49,031 bases of DNA from contig CANPYR010000012.1 in NCBI GenBank assembly GCA_947588805.1, forward strand, positions 1 through 49,031, in the 5' to 3' direction. Shown piece after piece: positions 23,364-32,400 of the stretch. Source of the DNA: an uncultured Clostridia bacterium. Lineage in GTDB: Bacteria > Bacillota > Clostridia > Oscillospirales > Ruminococcaceae. Within the stretch, counting starts at the first letter, position 1, and every line of letters starts with the position of its first letter. The notes beneath the pieces were generated by a model, which did not search any database, was not told where the DNA came from, and saw nothing but the letters and a program-made list of their open reading frames with translations. The position numbers were made by a program, and so were the translations under genes.

Positions 23364-24212
23364 TTAGTTCACCCTTTTGGCTGCCACGACATATCTGTCG
23401 ACGCTGTCCTTGCCGCAGGTAGAGAGGGTGATTAACTGGTCTCCGAACTCAGCTGTAACACCGGTGTCATAGAGCTTTTCATCGTTCAGCCCGGCGATGT
23501 ATTCGTTGAATACTTCTTCGTCGGTCAGGTCGGTATAGTTGTACCAGCGAAAGACTCCGGTGTCGGTGGTCCTGTAGATACGGGTGTGAAGCACCGCAAT
23601 AACTTCGTAAACCCCGTGGTCATCTACGGTGTCGAAGATGATGGTCTTGTGCTCCTGCCAGAACTCCTCTTTGCGGTATTGAGTCAGCGCTGCAAACATC
23701 GTTCCGTTGCGCATGTGGTGACCGTAGAGAAGGTAGTTCCCGCAGCCCTCATAGCAGTCGGAATCCATGAAAGGCACTCCGCTTGAGGAATATTTCTTTT
23801 CAAAGGAGCGGTGGAGGTAGTATTCCGGATCGTTTGGGGTATACATTACCGGATAGTCTATCTTTGTTCCCTCAATTGTTACCCAGCCGAAGAGATCGGG
23901 ATTCTCTGCATACAGCTCGTCATATCTTCCGTTGGTGCTGCGGCTGTTTAAGGATTCTCCGTCAGCGCTTCCGAATATGCTCTCGGGGGCGATGTATTCG
24001 ATCCCTTCGCTATCTTCATCGTCGTCGCTTTCTTCTTCGCTTTGTTCCTCTTTCGGTCTTTCTTCAAGCCTTACCTTGAGGTCGCTGAAAGCTTGGTCTT
24101 CTCTTGTTTTCCTTACGGTCTGAACAACGGTTACCGTTCCGGATATACAGAACACTGCGCAGAGTATTACAAGAGAAGTTATCATTATCGGCTTCCTGAT
24201 GCTCTTTTTCAT
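23364..24212 (-). CDS. srtB: Class B sortase
   Basis: This 282-residue cysteine transpeptidase joins sorting-signal proteins to the cell wall or to one another. It has an N-terminal membrane anchor (about 9-31), then an acidic linker rich in Glu, Asp and Ser (about 50-72). The sortase fold follows with the class B opening LFGWVTIEGTKIDYPVM. Catalytic His165 is in YGHHMRNGTMF, Cys266 in LSTC, and the Arg in DRYVVAAKR. It starts 11 bp after pilT (GGAGGCGAAG before the ATG), so it is co-transcribed with the pilus-like operon. The obvious substrate candidate is the giant adhesin at 29465-42574, whose sorting motif is the atypical FPATG. Confidence 0.93.
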   Translation of the reverse strand: MKKSIRKPIMITSLVILCAVFCISGTVTVVQTVRKTREDQAFSDLKVRLEERPKEEQSEEESDDDEDSEGIEYIAPESIFGSADGESLNSRSTNGRYDELYAENPDLFGWVTIEGTKIDYPVMYTPNDPEYYLHRSFEKKYSSSGVPFMDSDCYEGCGNYLLYGHHMRNGTMFAALTQYRKEEFWQEHKTIIFDTVDDHGVYEVIAVLHTRIYRTTDTGVFRWYNYTDLTDEEVFNEYIAGLNDEKLYDTGVTAEFGDQLITLSTCGKDSVDRYVVAAKRVN

Positions 24213-24223
24213 CTTCGCCTCCG

Positions 24224-25279
24224 TTATCCCATCAGCCGCTTCATCTGTTCCGCGTTCACCGCATATCCCATTGCGGTGCTCTTGTCTATCAGATTCTGGC
24301 GGTAGAGGTTAAGTACCGACTGATCCATCGTTATCATTCCGGAGGAGCCGCCTGTTGAGATCGCGTTGTCTATCTGGTGGCTCTTGCTGTCTCTTATCAG
24401 GCTTCTTATCCCCGCGGTCATATGCATTATCTCGTATGCCGGAACCATTCCGCCGTCCTTAGCCGGGACAAGCTGCTGAGATACGACGGTATGAAGAACA
24501 GAACTTAACTGTATCCTTATCTGCGCCTGTTGTGCGGGAGGGAAGGAGTCTATTATTCTGTCTATCGTGTTGACCGCTCCGCTTGTGTGAAGCGTAGCTA
24601 TTACTAAGTGGCCGGTCTCTGCCGCTGTCATAGCGGTTCTTACCGTCTCGTGGTCTCTCATCTCTCCGAGAAGGATCACATCGGGCGCCTGTCTTAAACA
24701 GGCCCTTAATGCTGTCAGATAGTTTTCGGTATCTATCGCTATTTCTCTCTGGCTGACTATGCTCTTCTGGTCCCGGTGGAGATATTCTATCGGGTCCTCG
24801 AGGGTTATTATGTGGCAGCTTCGGGTGCGATTTATCCTGTCGATGATGCATGCCTGGGTGGTGGACTTTCCGCTTCCCGCAGTTCCGGTGACGAGTATCA
24901 TTCCCCTGTCTATCTTTGCAAGGCTTATCACCTGTTCGGGAATATGCAGCTCCTTGTAGTCGGGAATATTGAATGCAACCACTCTAACCACTGCGGCCAT
25001 AGAGCCGCGCTGGCGGTAGGCGTTTACTCTGAACCTCGCGAGCCCTGCGACCGCGAACGAGAAGTCGTCGTCTCCGGTTTCAAGATAGCGGCTTATGCCC
25101 CTCCCGGCTTCGATATACAGGCTTCGTATAAGCCTCTCTGTCTCTGCCGGAAAGACCTTTTCCTCGCTTATCGCTACAATTCTTCCCTTTATCTTGCAGC
25201 TCACCATTCCGCCTGCAATCACAAACAGGTCGGAAGCTCCGCTTTCAACCGCGCTGCGAAGGTAATCTGTTATTTCCAT
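24224..25279 (-). CDS. pilT: PilT-type twitching ATPase
   Basis: The ATG at 25279 follows AAAGGAGATCTGAGA and gives 351 residues; a longer frame to 25354 overlaps the upstream gene and lacks a ribosome site. PilT landmarks are in order: ASDLFVIAGG near the N-terminus, Walker A GTAGSGKST (about 130-138), the Asp box around TLEDPIEYLH, Walker B VILLGEMRD, and the His box GHLVIATLHT. PilT hexamers usually power pilus retraction. It is the only secretion/pilus ATPase here; no PilB/GspE accompanies it, so it may be the sole motor of this small system. Confidence 0.94.
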   Translation of the reverse strand: MEITDYLRSAVESGASDLFVIAGGMVSCKIKGRIVAISEEKVFPAETERLIRSLYIEAGRGISRYLETGDDDFSFAVAGLARFRVNAYRQRGSMAAVVRVVAFNIPDYKELHIPEQVISLAKIDRGMILVTGTAGSGKSTTQACIIDRINRTRSCHIITLEDPIEYLHRDQKSIVSQREIAIDTENYLTALRACLRQAPDVILLGEMRDHETVRTAMTAAETGHLVIATLHTSGAVNTIDRIIDSFPPAQQAQIRIQLSSVLHTVVSQQLVPAKDGGMVPAYEIMHMTAGIRSLIRDSKSHQIDNAISTGGSSGMITMDQSVLNLYRQNLIDKSTAMGYAVNAEQMKRLMG

Positions 25280-25281
25280 TC

Positions 25282-25689
25282 TCAGATCTCCTTTCCGGTC
25301 CAGACATTTAAGCTGTCGTCCGGGAACCAGTCTGCGGCATATACCGCCTGCCAACGGGTTACTTTGTAATCCTTTCCGTCGAGAATGACCTCAACTTTGA
25401 GATTCTGCGTGTCGGATATTTTGCAGCGGTATGCTGCGGTGTTATTCAGTATCTCCACTCCGTCGGGGACATAGCCCTCTCTTAGCTGCGAGAGTATTCT
25501 CTCCGCTTCAACATCTGCTTTGTAATAATCGGTTATCGCTTCACAAGATGCGCTCCTGAGCCGGTCCTCGGCCTGAACGGCGGACATTGAGAGAATCGCG
25601 AATACAGTCAGACACAGAACCGCGAAGATAACCAGCAGCGAGCTTCCTCCTACTGCCGGAGGCGAAAGGCGGCGCTTTTCTTCGTTCAT
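25282..25689 (-). CDS. Small pilus-operon membrane protein (PilX-like)
   Basis: This 135-residue protein has a short basic N-terminus with SPPAVGGSSLLVIFAVLCLTVF leading into one membrane helix (about 15-37), and a soluble domain of about 95 residues ending with a tryptophan-rich part. One N-terminal helix with a small outer domain is the layout of minor pilin-like or PilX-type proteins, but the canonical prepilin Glu at position 5 is not evident. Its ATG overlaps the upstream stop by 4 bp and pilT begins 2 bp after its own stop. I assign no function beyond membership of the pilus-like operon. Confidence 0.7.
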   Translation of the reverse strand: MNEEKRRLSPPAVGGSSLLVIFAVLCLTVFAILSMSAVQAEDRLRSASCEAITDYYKADVEAERILSQLREGYVPDGVEILNNTAAYRCKISDTQNLKVEVILDGKDYKVTRWQAVYAADWFPDDSLNVWTGKEI

Positions 25690-26105
25690 CTCCCCGCCCC
25701 CTTCTGCCAGCCAACGCTGAGTTCAAACAGTATTTTCCCGTCTGACTCCTTTACCTGTATATCCGCAAGACCTAAAAGCTCCTCGCCGGAGTCTTTTTTG
25801 GCTGCGGTCAATATGTATCTCGGGTTGTCCTCCGTTCTTTCCCAGTCACCGTCATAATTAACCGTAATTATGCCGTCCTCGTATTCCCCGCCGAGAAGGT
25901 CTGCGGATTCCTGATCCGGTCCTCCCTCGTGTTTTAATATCTCCGCTGCGGACTGAGCTGCTTCTGCCGCTTTGTCCCTTGCCGTTCCGTTTTTTGAATC
26001 GATATCTGACCGGACGAATACCCGTAAACACAGAACCGCCGCGAGGGCGAACACCAGAACCATTACCGCCTGTTCCATCAGGGCGAGAGGGGCTTTGCTT
26101 CTCAT
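25686..26105 (-). CDS. Small pilus-operon membrane protein, pilin-like
   Basis: This 139-residue protein opens with MRSKAPLALMEQAVMVLVFALAAVL: a short basic head and a helix with a Glu near its start, reminiscent of type IV pilin N-termini although the cleavage-site residue is not standard. A helical stretch rich in Ala, Glu and Lys (DKAAEAAQSAAEILKHEGG) follows and then a strand-rich C-terminal part. It overlaps both neighbours by 4 bp (ATGA), so the genes are translationally coupled. No known family is recognised with certainty. Confidence 0.7.
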   Translation of the reverse strand: MRSKAPLALMEQAVMVLVFALAAVLCLRVFVRSDIDSKNGTARDKAAEAAQSAAEILKHEGGPDQESADLLGGEYEDGIITVNYDGDWERTEDNPRYILTAAKKDSGEELLGLADIQVKESDGKILFELSVGWQKGAGR

Positions 26106-26590
26106 ACGTTCTCCCCCTCTCCTCTGAGAGACAGAACAAGACTTCCCGCGTTCCCTTCGCTGTCAGTCAGTTCTATCCTCAGAAGTCCGTCTTCGAGGGA
26201 CATATTCAGCTCTTCGGCTCTGAGTATTCTCTCACCTTCTTCGGGCTTGCAGTCCATTGATGAAGATGTGAATATCTCTCTCAGCCAGCCGTCATAGCAA
26301 TATACCCTTGTTACGAACTCCCTCTCTCCTATCTTTTCGGAGATGCAGAGCGCGTCGGTTCCTCCGAAGTCCGAAACGCTTATCTCTCCGCCGGACTTCG
26401 CCTGTCTGACCTTTGTCGCGACATACTGAAGGCAGGTTCTTTCCCCGAACGCTTCGCGGTCTCTTTCGGTCAGCCGGCGGTAGGCGTCGGCTCCGGTCAA
26501 AAGTACCGAAAGTATGCAGGCGGCGAATACTCCGAACAGAACCGGCGCGATCAGTCCGTCGATCCGGTGCTTCCGGCTTTTCAGAACCAT
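26102..26590 (-). CDS. DUF4860-like pilus-operon protein
   Basis: This 162-residue protein has one N-terminal membrane helix (about 12-33), a Tyr/Arg/Glu-rich helix and a compact strand-rich domain (ALCISEKIGEREFVTRVYCYDGWLREIFTSS). The pattern of an acidic strand domain with YxYDGxLxELF matches what I know as DUF4860, a family found next to PilT/GspF-type genes in Clostridia. The 4-bp overlap with the next gene indicates coupling. The function is unknown; a minor pilin or pilus-tip component is a reasonable guess. Confidence 0.68.
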   Translation of the reverse strand: MVLKSRKHRIDGLIAPVLFGVFAACILSVLLTGADAYRRLTERDREAFGERTCLQYVATKVRQAKSGGEISVSDFGGTDALCISEKIGEREFVTRVYCYDGWLREIFTSSSMDCKPEEGERILRAEELNMSLEDGLLRIELTDSEGNAGSLVLSLRGEGENV

Positions 26591-26594
26591 CTTC

Positions 26595-26933
26595 TTACCG
26601 CCTTTCCGCCTCTTGCCTCTCGAGAACCGTGAAGTCCGGCATCAGGTTAGAGGCAAAGGCCTTGTAATCTACATAGTATCGGCTTTCATCTATCTGAAGG
26701 CCGTATTTTTCTTTCATGTATTCCACCGTCGGGGGATATATCCCCTCGGAAGCGTAGCACGCAGCCGCAGTTCTTCTTATTGACTCTTCGAGCTGTTTTT
26801 TGCCCTCGTCTCCGCTCCCGTTCCGGATATTTGAAATACCGGTAAAGAAGCAAATGAGGACCGCAACGGCAATAAGCGGCGTCATTATCGCGCCGAGCGC
26901 GCCGGCTATGCGGCTTTTAGGTTTTCTTATCAT
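26595..26933 (-). CDS. Small pilus-operon membrane protein
   Basis: This 112-residue protein has a basic head (MIRKPKSR), one membrane helix (about 10-33) and a soluble domain with RRTAAACYASEGIYPPTVEYMKE. The motif of a Tyr/Ala helix followed by EGxYPPxxxYL resembles the soluble part of GspG-like pseudopilins, though no prepilin cleavage site is visible. It is immediately followed by the DUF4860-like gene and preceded, 4 bp away, by the PilC/GspF gene. Confidence 0.68.
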   Translation of the reverse strand: MIRKPKSRIAGALGAIMTPLIAVAVLICFFTGISNIRNGSGDEGKKQLEESIRRTAAACYASEGIYPPTVEYMKEKYGLQIDESRYYVDYKAFASNLMPDFTVLERQEAERR

Positions 26934-26937
26934 TCTC

Positions 26938-27984
26938 TCACCCGATCGCAGTCATTATGTTCATCAGAGGAAGCATTACGGCCAAAAGTATTATCCCGAC
27001 CAGAACGGATGTTACCATTACCAGCGCGGGCTCTACTCTTGCGACCGATTCCTCAAGCGCGGCGTCGCTTTCCTCGGAAAGTCTTCTCGCGATCTGTTCC
27101 ATCGCAATGTCTCCTGTTCCGCTTCTCAGACCTATCTCAAGTATTCTGCACTCGGCATTAGGAAGCGTGCCGGATTCCTTCATCGCAGACGAAAGGGATT
27201 CGCCGTCTTCGAGCCTTTTTCGGCAGTCGTCGCATCTCGCCCTTGCCGCCGGTACGCCGTCTAAAAGCGACCCTGCAAGCTCCAGCGCTTCATCAACAGG
27301 CAGGCCGCTGCTCAGACCCATCGAGAGCGACTGAGCGAAGCAGGCGGTGTTTATCTTTCCCGAAACTCCCCTGTCGCCCATATATCTGCGCCAAATGCCG
27401 GTGAGCTTCTCGCGGAACGACGGCGCCGCCGCAAACAGGATAAGAAACAGAACGGCAAGTCCGAGAAGTACACATAGAAAAGGCATTGCGGCGTCAAGAG
27501 CTTTTCCGAGCGACAGAAGTCCTCCCGCAATTCCGCTGAGACTTGCGCCGAGATAGGAATACACTTCATTGAACACGGGGAGAACCTTAATAAGCAGAAC
27601 GCCTATGACTGCGAGCATTATGACCAGAAGAATAGAGGGATACATCAGCGCGGACCTGACCTGGCGGTCCAGCCTTGCCCTGTCCTCGTAATATCTTGAA
27701 AGCGCGGTCAGAGCTTCCTCAGTCCTTCCGGACTTCTCTCCGACCTCCAAAAGTCCGCAGACATAGTCGGGGAATCTTCCGCACTCCCTGACCGAATCAG
27801 CGAGGTTTATTCCTCTGTCGGCGCTCTCCGAAAGCTGCTTGTAGAGCTCATGCTGCGAGGCGTCGCTCTCCTCTTCGGCGAGAAGCGCAAGCCCGTCGCC
27901 GATCCCTACTCCCGAGTGTATCAGCAGCGAAAGCCCCAGGCAGAAGCTGCTTATCTCCCGGTTGTTAAGCTTTTTTTCGTTCAT
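26938..27984 (-). CDS. PilC/GspF-type inner-membrane platform protein
   Basis: This 348-residue protein has two related halves (T2SSF domains), each starting with a helix-rich cytoplasmic part and ending in membrane segments at about 118-138, 165-190 and 322-345. Landmarks are FCLGLSLLIHSGVGIGDGL and CGLLEVGEKSGRTEEAL in the first half and CFAQSLSMGLSSGLPVDEAL and ILEIGLRSGTGDIAMEQIA in the second. Such proteins form the membrane base on which the ATPase drives pilin assembly. The ATG has CGGAGGAA upstream. It is the first gene of the operon; a promoter could not be fixed in the AT-rich leader. Confidence 0.92.
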   Translation of the reverse strand: MNEKKLNNREISSFCLGLSLLIHSGVGIGDGLALLAEEESDASQHELYKQLSESADRGINLADSVRECGRFPDYVCGLLEVGEKSGRTEEALTALSRYYEDRARLDRQVRSALMYPSILLVIMLAVIGVLLIKVLPVFNEVYSYLGASLSGIAGGLLSLGKALDAAMPFLCVLLGLAVLFLILFAAAPSFREKLTGIWRRYMGDRGVSGKINTACFAQSLSMGLSSGLPVDEALELAGSLLDGVPAARARCDDCRKRLEDGESLSSAMKESGTLPNAECRILEIGLRSGTGDIAMEQIARRLSEESDAALEESVARVEPALVMVTSVLVGIILLAVMLPLMNIMTAIG

Positions 27985-28068
27985 CTTTATTCCTCCGGAA
28001 TCAAATCTTGCAATCTATGTAAAGTTGTGAATTTTCAAATTTAAATATTTAATTTAAAAGTTTTCGAT

Positions 28069-28224
28069 CCAACCTTTTTTAAAAGGTTGGCGAGAGTCCG
28101 GAGGCGAGAAGCCTCCGGTCGCAGCCCGCAGGCTGCGAAACCCCTTTCCTGAAACAAAATCAGGAGGGGAGCGAAAACAATCCGGTGAATTGTTTTCGCG
28201 CAGTGGAACCCTACTAAGGGGTTC
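28069..28224. repeat. Cluster of six consecutive hairpins
   Basis: In order: CCAACCTTTT/AAAAGGTTGG (28069-28090), CCGGAGGC/GCCTCCGG (28098-28118), GCAGCC/GGCTGC (28121-28136), CCCC..CCTG/CAGGAGGGG (28141-28170), GCGAAAACAAT/ATTGTTTTCGC (28171-28199) and GGAACCC/GGGGTTCC (28205-28224). Pairing is nearly perfect in each. Similar pieces occur at 18014-18040. It could be a palindromic repeat cluster or a structured RNA. Confidence 0.75.
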
Positions 28225-28281
28225 CCCGAACAAAACTGCTCGGTTTAACTCAGCTTCTTATCAAATCATTTATAAACGACC

Positions 28282-28312
28282 TTACAGGAGGGCAGGTTTT
28301 GCCCTCCTGTAA
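28282..28312. terminator. Perfect 13-bp hairpin after the transglutaminase gene
   Basis: TTACAGGAGGGCA (28282-28294) pairs with TGCCCTCCTGTAA (28300-28312) around GGTTT. It begins 8 bp downstream of the minus-strand stop. No clear T run follows on that side, so it may stabilise a 3' end as much as terminate. Confidence 0.55.
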
Positions 28313-28320
28313 ATGAATAA

Positions 28321-29421
28321 TCAGTAGAAGTATTTGGCGACATAGTTCTTTCCGTCGCCTATGTATTCCATTGTCTTGTCGCTCTTATTGCCGGTAGATG
28401 CGAACGTCGGGTCCATTCTCTGCCACGACTCTCCGTCGAAGTAGATGACGTCCTGGATCCAGCCGGTTTCCTCTGCCCAGACGTTTATCCATGCGTGGTA
28501 AGCGGTTCCGGTGTAGCCTACGACCAGTTTGCAGGGAACGCTCTGGCTCCTCAGCATTCCGGCCATCAGCCCCGCGTAATCTAAGCAGATTCCTGTTCCT
28601 TTATTCAGAACATCGTCGAGATCCGGTACATATCCGCTCTTGATGTTTGCGGCCTTGTCATAGTCGTATTCTGTGTTTTCGACGACGTAGTCGTAGATAA
28701 CTCCGACCTTTTCAAGAGCGTCGTCTATTCCCTTGCAGAGCTCCGCCGCCTTTATTATCGTCTCGGGTGCGCTCTCGAAGTTTACATACTGGTTAGAGCG
28801 CAAAAACGGCGCAAACTCGTCGTTTATTCTCGCGTTGAAGCTCACCGACGCAGACTGGGCGTAGGAGGTTCCTCTGACGTTCTCGTAAACTCCGACCTGG
28901 TAGGTTCCGTCTCCCTCCGAAAGCGGAAGCACGGCCCATTCTCCGGGCTGGATGTCATACTGGTACTGTGTCGTCGGAGCCTGAACCAAAGCCTTTATTC
29001 TGTTCGAGGTCGAGGCGGTGAATTTGACCATTACATAGCCGTCGCTTGTGTTCGAATAGTCGATGATCGCGTCGCTTGTGCGGACCTCTGAGGTTCCGGG
29101 TGCGCTTGTGGGGGCGTAGGTCGGGATCTCGGGAAGGCCGTCGGACATTGCGACCTTAGCGTCTTCGATCGTTTCGAGCACCTCTTCGGGCTCGGGTTCT
29201 TCTTCGCTGCTCTCCGAAACATCGGTCTCCGTTTCGGCTGTTGTTGTGGATTCCGAGGTCAAGACGCTTGTCCGTGTCTCCTCTGTGACTGTAACGCTTC
29301 CCTCGGACTCGGGAATCTTGCTCACCGAATCCTGTTTGACGGCTGCCTGCGAACAGGCAGTCGTCAAGATCAGTACGGAAACCACAGTCAAAGTCAGCAC
29401 AATTCTAAGTATCTTCTGCAT
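28321..29421 (-). CDS. Transglutaminase-like lipoprotein
   Basis: This 366-residue protein has a lipoprotein signal ending LILTTAC (Cys about 23), then a Ser/Thr/Glu-rich linker (to about 85), a strand domain (about 105-215), and a C-terminal transglutaminase-like domain. The catalytic triad is complete: Cys279 in GTGICLDYAG, His309 in YHAWINVWAEE and Asp337 in DPTF. Family members include proteases and cross-linking enzymes. It starts 43 bp after the giant adhesin stop (GAAGGAG before the ATG), so it is likely on the same transcript and under the same switch. A role in processing or linking the adhesin is an attractive inference without direct evidence. Confidence 0.9.
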   Translation of the reverse strand: MQKILRIVLTLTVVSVLILTTACSQAAVKQDSVSKIPESEGSVTVTEETRTSVLTSESTTTAETETDVSESSEEEPEPEEVLETIEDAKVAMSDGLPEIPTYAPTSAPGTSEVRTSDAIIDYSNTSDGYVMVKFTASTSNRIKALVQAPTTQYQYDIQPGEWAVLPLSEGDGTYQVGVYENVRGTSYAQSASVSFNARINDEFAPFLRSNQYVNFESAPETIIKAAELCKGIDDALEKVGVIYDYVVENTEYDYDKAANIKSGYVPDLDDVLNKGTGICLDYAGLMAGMLRSQSVPCKLVVGYTGTAYHAWINVWAEETGWIQDVIYFDGESWQRMDPTFASTGNKSDKTMEYIGDGKNYVAKYFY

Positions 29422-29464
29422 TGATTACACTCCTTCGGTTGGGGTTTCGTTTGTTTGGTTTTAA

Positions 29465-32400
29465 TTACTCTGCGCTCTCGGAGTTTTCCTTGGACTTTCT
29501 TCCCTCTGCGATCAGCATAGCGATCAGGACGATTATTCCGAGGCCAGAGAAGAGCATTACTGCAGCCCAGAGGTAGGTTCTGCTCTCGTCGCCCGTTGCC
29601 GGAAATGCGTCGAGCGGGGCGTCGAGATCCGGGATATCCGTAAGAGGTATTTCAGCGTCGAGAATGTCGGAAAGCGGTGTGTCAAAGTCCGGAATGTCGA
29701 ATGTGTTATTCGGGAAGTAAGGCACATCGGGATTCTCGGGAGTCGTAGGAGGTATGTAAGGATTGTCGGGGACATTCGGAATATTCGGTATCTCTGGAGT
29801 GGCGGTGTAGTTTGTGATCACGAATCCTGCGTCTGCCGATCCGGATACGCTCGACGTCCAGCCTGCGTAGTAGACCTCCGCTACGGTGTAGACGATCTCG
29901 TGCCCGTCCTCAGCGTTTACAAGCAGTCCGGTGAACGCTCCGCTCCAGTTGTTCGCCTCGCTCAGTATGAGCAGGTCTCCTGTCGCTTCGCCGTCAGCCA
30001 GAAGCACTACGGTGATCTGTGCTCCGTAAGGTGCGCTTGTGCGGCTGCCGTTTACATACCATTCCTTGTAGACGTTGATGTCGCGGAGCTCGTCATAGGT
30101 GTTGGCGACCGTGAGCTGAACTCCCTCGCCGCCTATTACCGTTACCGCTCCTTCGCCGCTTACATTCCATCTGTAACCGCTGATCTCTGCGTTCTGTTCG
30201 GCTACGATGTATTCACCGGGTATGAGGTCGGTGAGCGTTACGTTTCCCGAACCGATGATGTTTACGGTGTTGGAATATCCCTCGGGGCCGGTAACTACGA
30301 AGGTGTAGATTCTGTTTGCCGCTCTTTCTCCGCCGCCGGCGATCGCCTTGGTCAGCGTCAGCGAGCCGAGGAGAAGCTCGTAGTTGTTGGTGATTGTTGT
30401 GTCAATGTTCTGATCGGCGATCACGGTTACCGTTCCTTCGCCGTCGACCGTAAGGCTGTATCCTTCAATCTCTGCGTTCTGCTCGGTTACGGTGTATTCG
30501 CCGGGGACAAGTCCCTCGAGCGTCGCGCTGCCGTTGCCGGTTACCGTTACGGTTTCCGCATATCCGTCAGGTCCGGTGACCAAGAATGTGTATTCTCTGC
30601 TCGCCGCATCCTCCGGTCCGCCGACGACGCTCTTTGTAATGGTCAGCGAGCCGACGATCAGATCATAACTGTTGGTGATTGTTACATCGACGTTCTCGTC
30701 TGCAACCACTGTTGCGGTCTCGGTTCCGTCGACCGTGAGTCTGTAACCCTCGATCTCCGCGTTCTGCTCGGTTACGGTGTATTCGCCGGGAACAAGTCCC
30801 TCGACGGTTACGCTGCCGGAGCCTATTACGGTTACGGTATTAGAGTAATCGTTCGGGCCGGTGATCACGAAGGTGTAGGTCTTATTCGCTGCTTCGTCTC
30901 CGCCGCCTACTACGCTCTTTGTGATTGTCATAGAACCGACTATCTGCTCGTAGGTGTTGGTGACCGTAACGGCTGCGTTCTCATTGGCTATGACTGCGGT
31001 TTCGCCTTCGCCGGTGACTTCAAGGGTGTAGCCCTCGATCGCGGCGTCCTTTTCGCTTACGGTGTAGATTCCGGGTTCAAGGTTGTTGAGCGTTGCGCTG
31101 CCGTTGCCGATGACCGTTACCTCTGCGCTGTATCCGTTCGGGCCGGTGACTTCAAATGTGTAGGTCTTCTCGGACGCTTCGCTTCCTCCGCCGACTAATT
31201 CCTTACTGATCACGAGCGAGCCCTTTGGCGTCTCGGTGTAGGTGTTGGTGACGGTAATCTCGGCGCTTTCGTTTCCTTCTACGGTGACCGTTCCGCTGCC
31301 GGTAACTTCAAGGGTGCAGCCCTCGATCTCGGCATTCTGCTCGGTGATCGTGTATTCGCCGGGTGTAAGATCGGTGAGGACCGCGCTGCCGCTGCCTGTG
31401 ACCGTTACGGTGGTGCTGTAACCCTCGGGACCGGTGACGTCGAACGTATAGGTCTTATTGGCCGCTTCCTCTCCGCCGCCGACTACTTCCTTGTTGATCA
31501 CGAGCGAGCCCTTGAGGATCTCGGTGTAGTTGTTTACGATCTCTATGCTGATCTCTTCCGCTCCGACGGTGTAATCGCCTTCTCCGGTTACTTCAAGGGT
31601 GTAGCCCTCGATCTCGCCGCTCTGCTCGGTCACTGTGTAGGCGCCGGGTTCAAGATCGGCGATCGTTACACTCTCGCCTGCCGCGACGGTTACGGCGTCG
31701 GTGTAGCCGTCAGGTCCTGCGATGTCGAAGATGAAGACCTTTCCTTCAGCCGCTTCGGTATCGCCGGTGACCGTCTTGGTGACTGTCAGCGAGCCCTTCG
31801 GAATCTCGGTGTAGTTGTTGTTGATTGCAGCCTCGACCTCTTCGGTTCCGACGGGGTAATCGCCTTCGCCGGTGACTTCAAGGGTATAGCCCTCGATTTC
31901 GCCGCTCCGCTCGGTCACTGTGTAAGTGCCGGGCTTGAGGTCGGAAACGGTGACGCTTCCTCCTGCCGCAACGGTTACGGTGTTGGTGTAGCCCTCAGGT
32001 CCTGCGATGTCGAAGATGAAGACTTTTCCTTCAGCCGCTTCGGTATCTCCGGTGACCGTCTTGGTGATTCTGAGTGAGCCCTTCGGGTTCTCGGTGTAGT
32101 TGTTGGTTACGTTTACATCGGATGCAGTGCCGTATCCCACTACCGCGGTTCCGCCGTCGGTAACGCTCAGAGTGTAGCCTTCGATCTCGGCCCCTTCTCT
32201 TACCTCGATGACGGTGTAGGTTCCGGGCTCAAGATCGGTAATGGTTACACTGCCGGTGCCGGTGACCGTTACGGTGTTAGAGTAGCCGTTCGGGCCGGTG
32301 ACGTTGAAGGTGTAAACCTTGTTCTCAGCCTCTTCGCCGCCGCCGATGACCGTCTTGTTGACCGTAAGCGCTCCCTTTGGAAGCTCGGTGTAGCTGTTGG

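Larger units (their letters stand above)
27985..28320. other. Intergenic region with stacked hairpins
   Basis: Between the transglutaminase gene and the pilus operon lie six back-to-back hairpins (28069-28224) and a separate perfect hairpin at 28282-28312. Positions 27985-28065 are AT-rich and probably contain the operon promoter. No coding sequence is supported. Confidence 0.65.

Noticed and set aside
29900..31198. A 432-codon plus-strand open frame opposite the adhesin repeats
   Set aside because: It is the antisense of the repeat modules; its apparent repeats follow the codon pattern of the real gene and it has no ribosome site.
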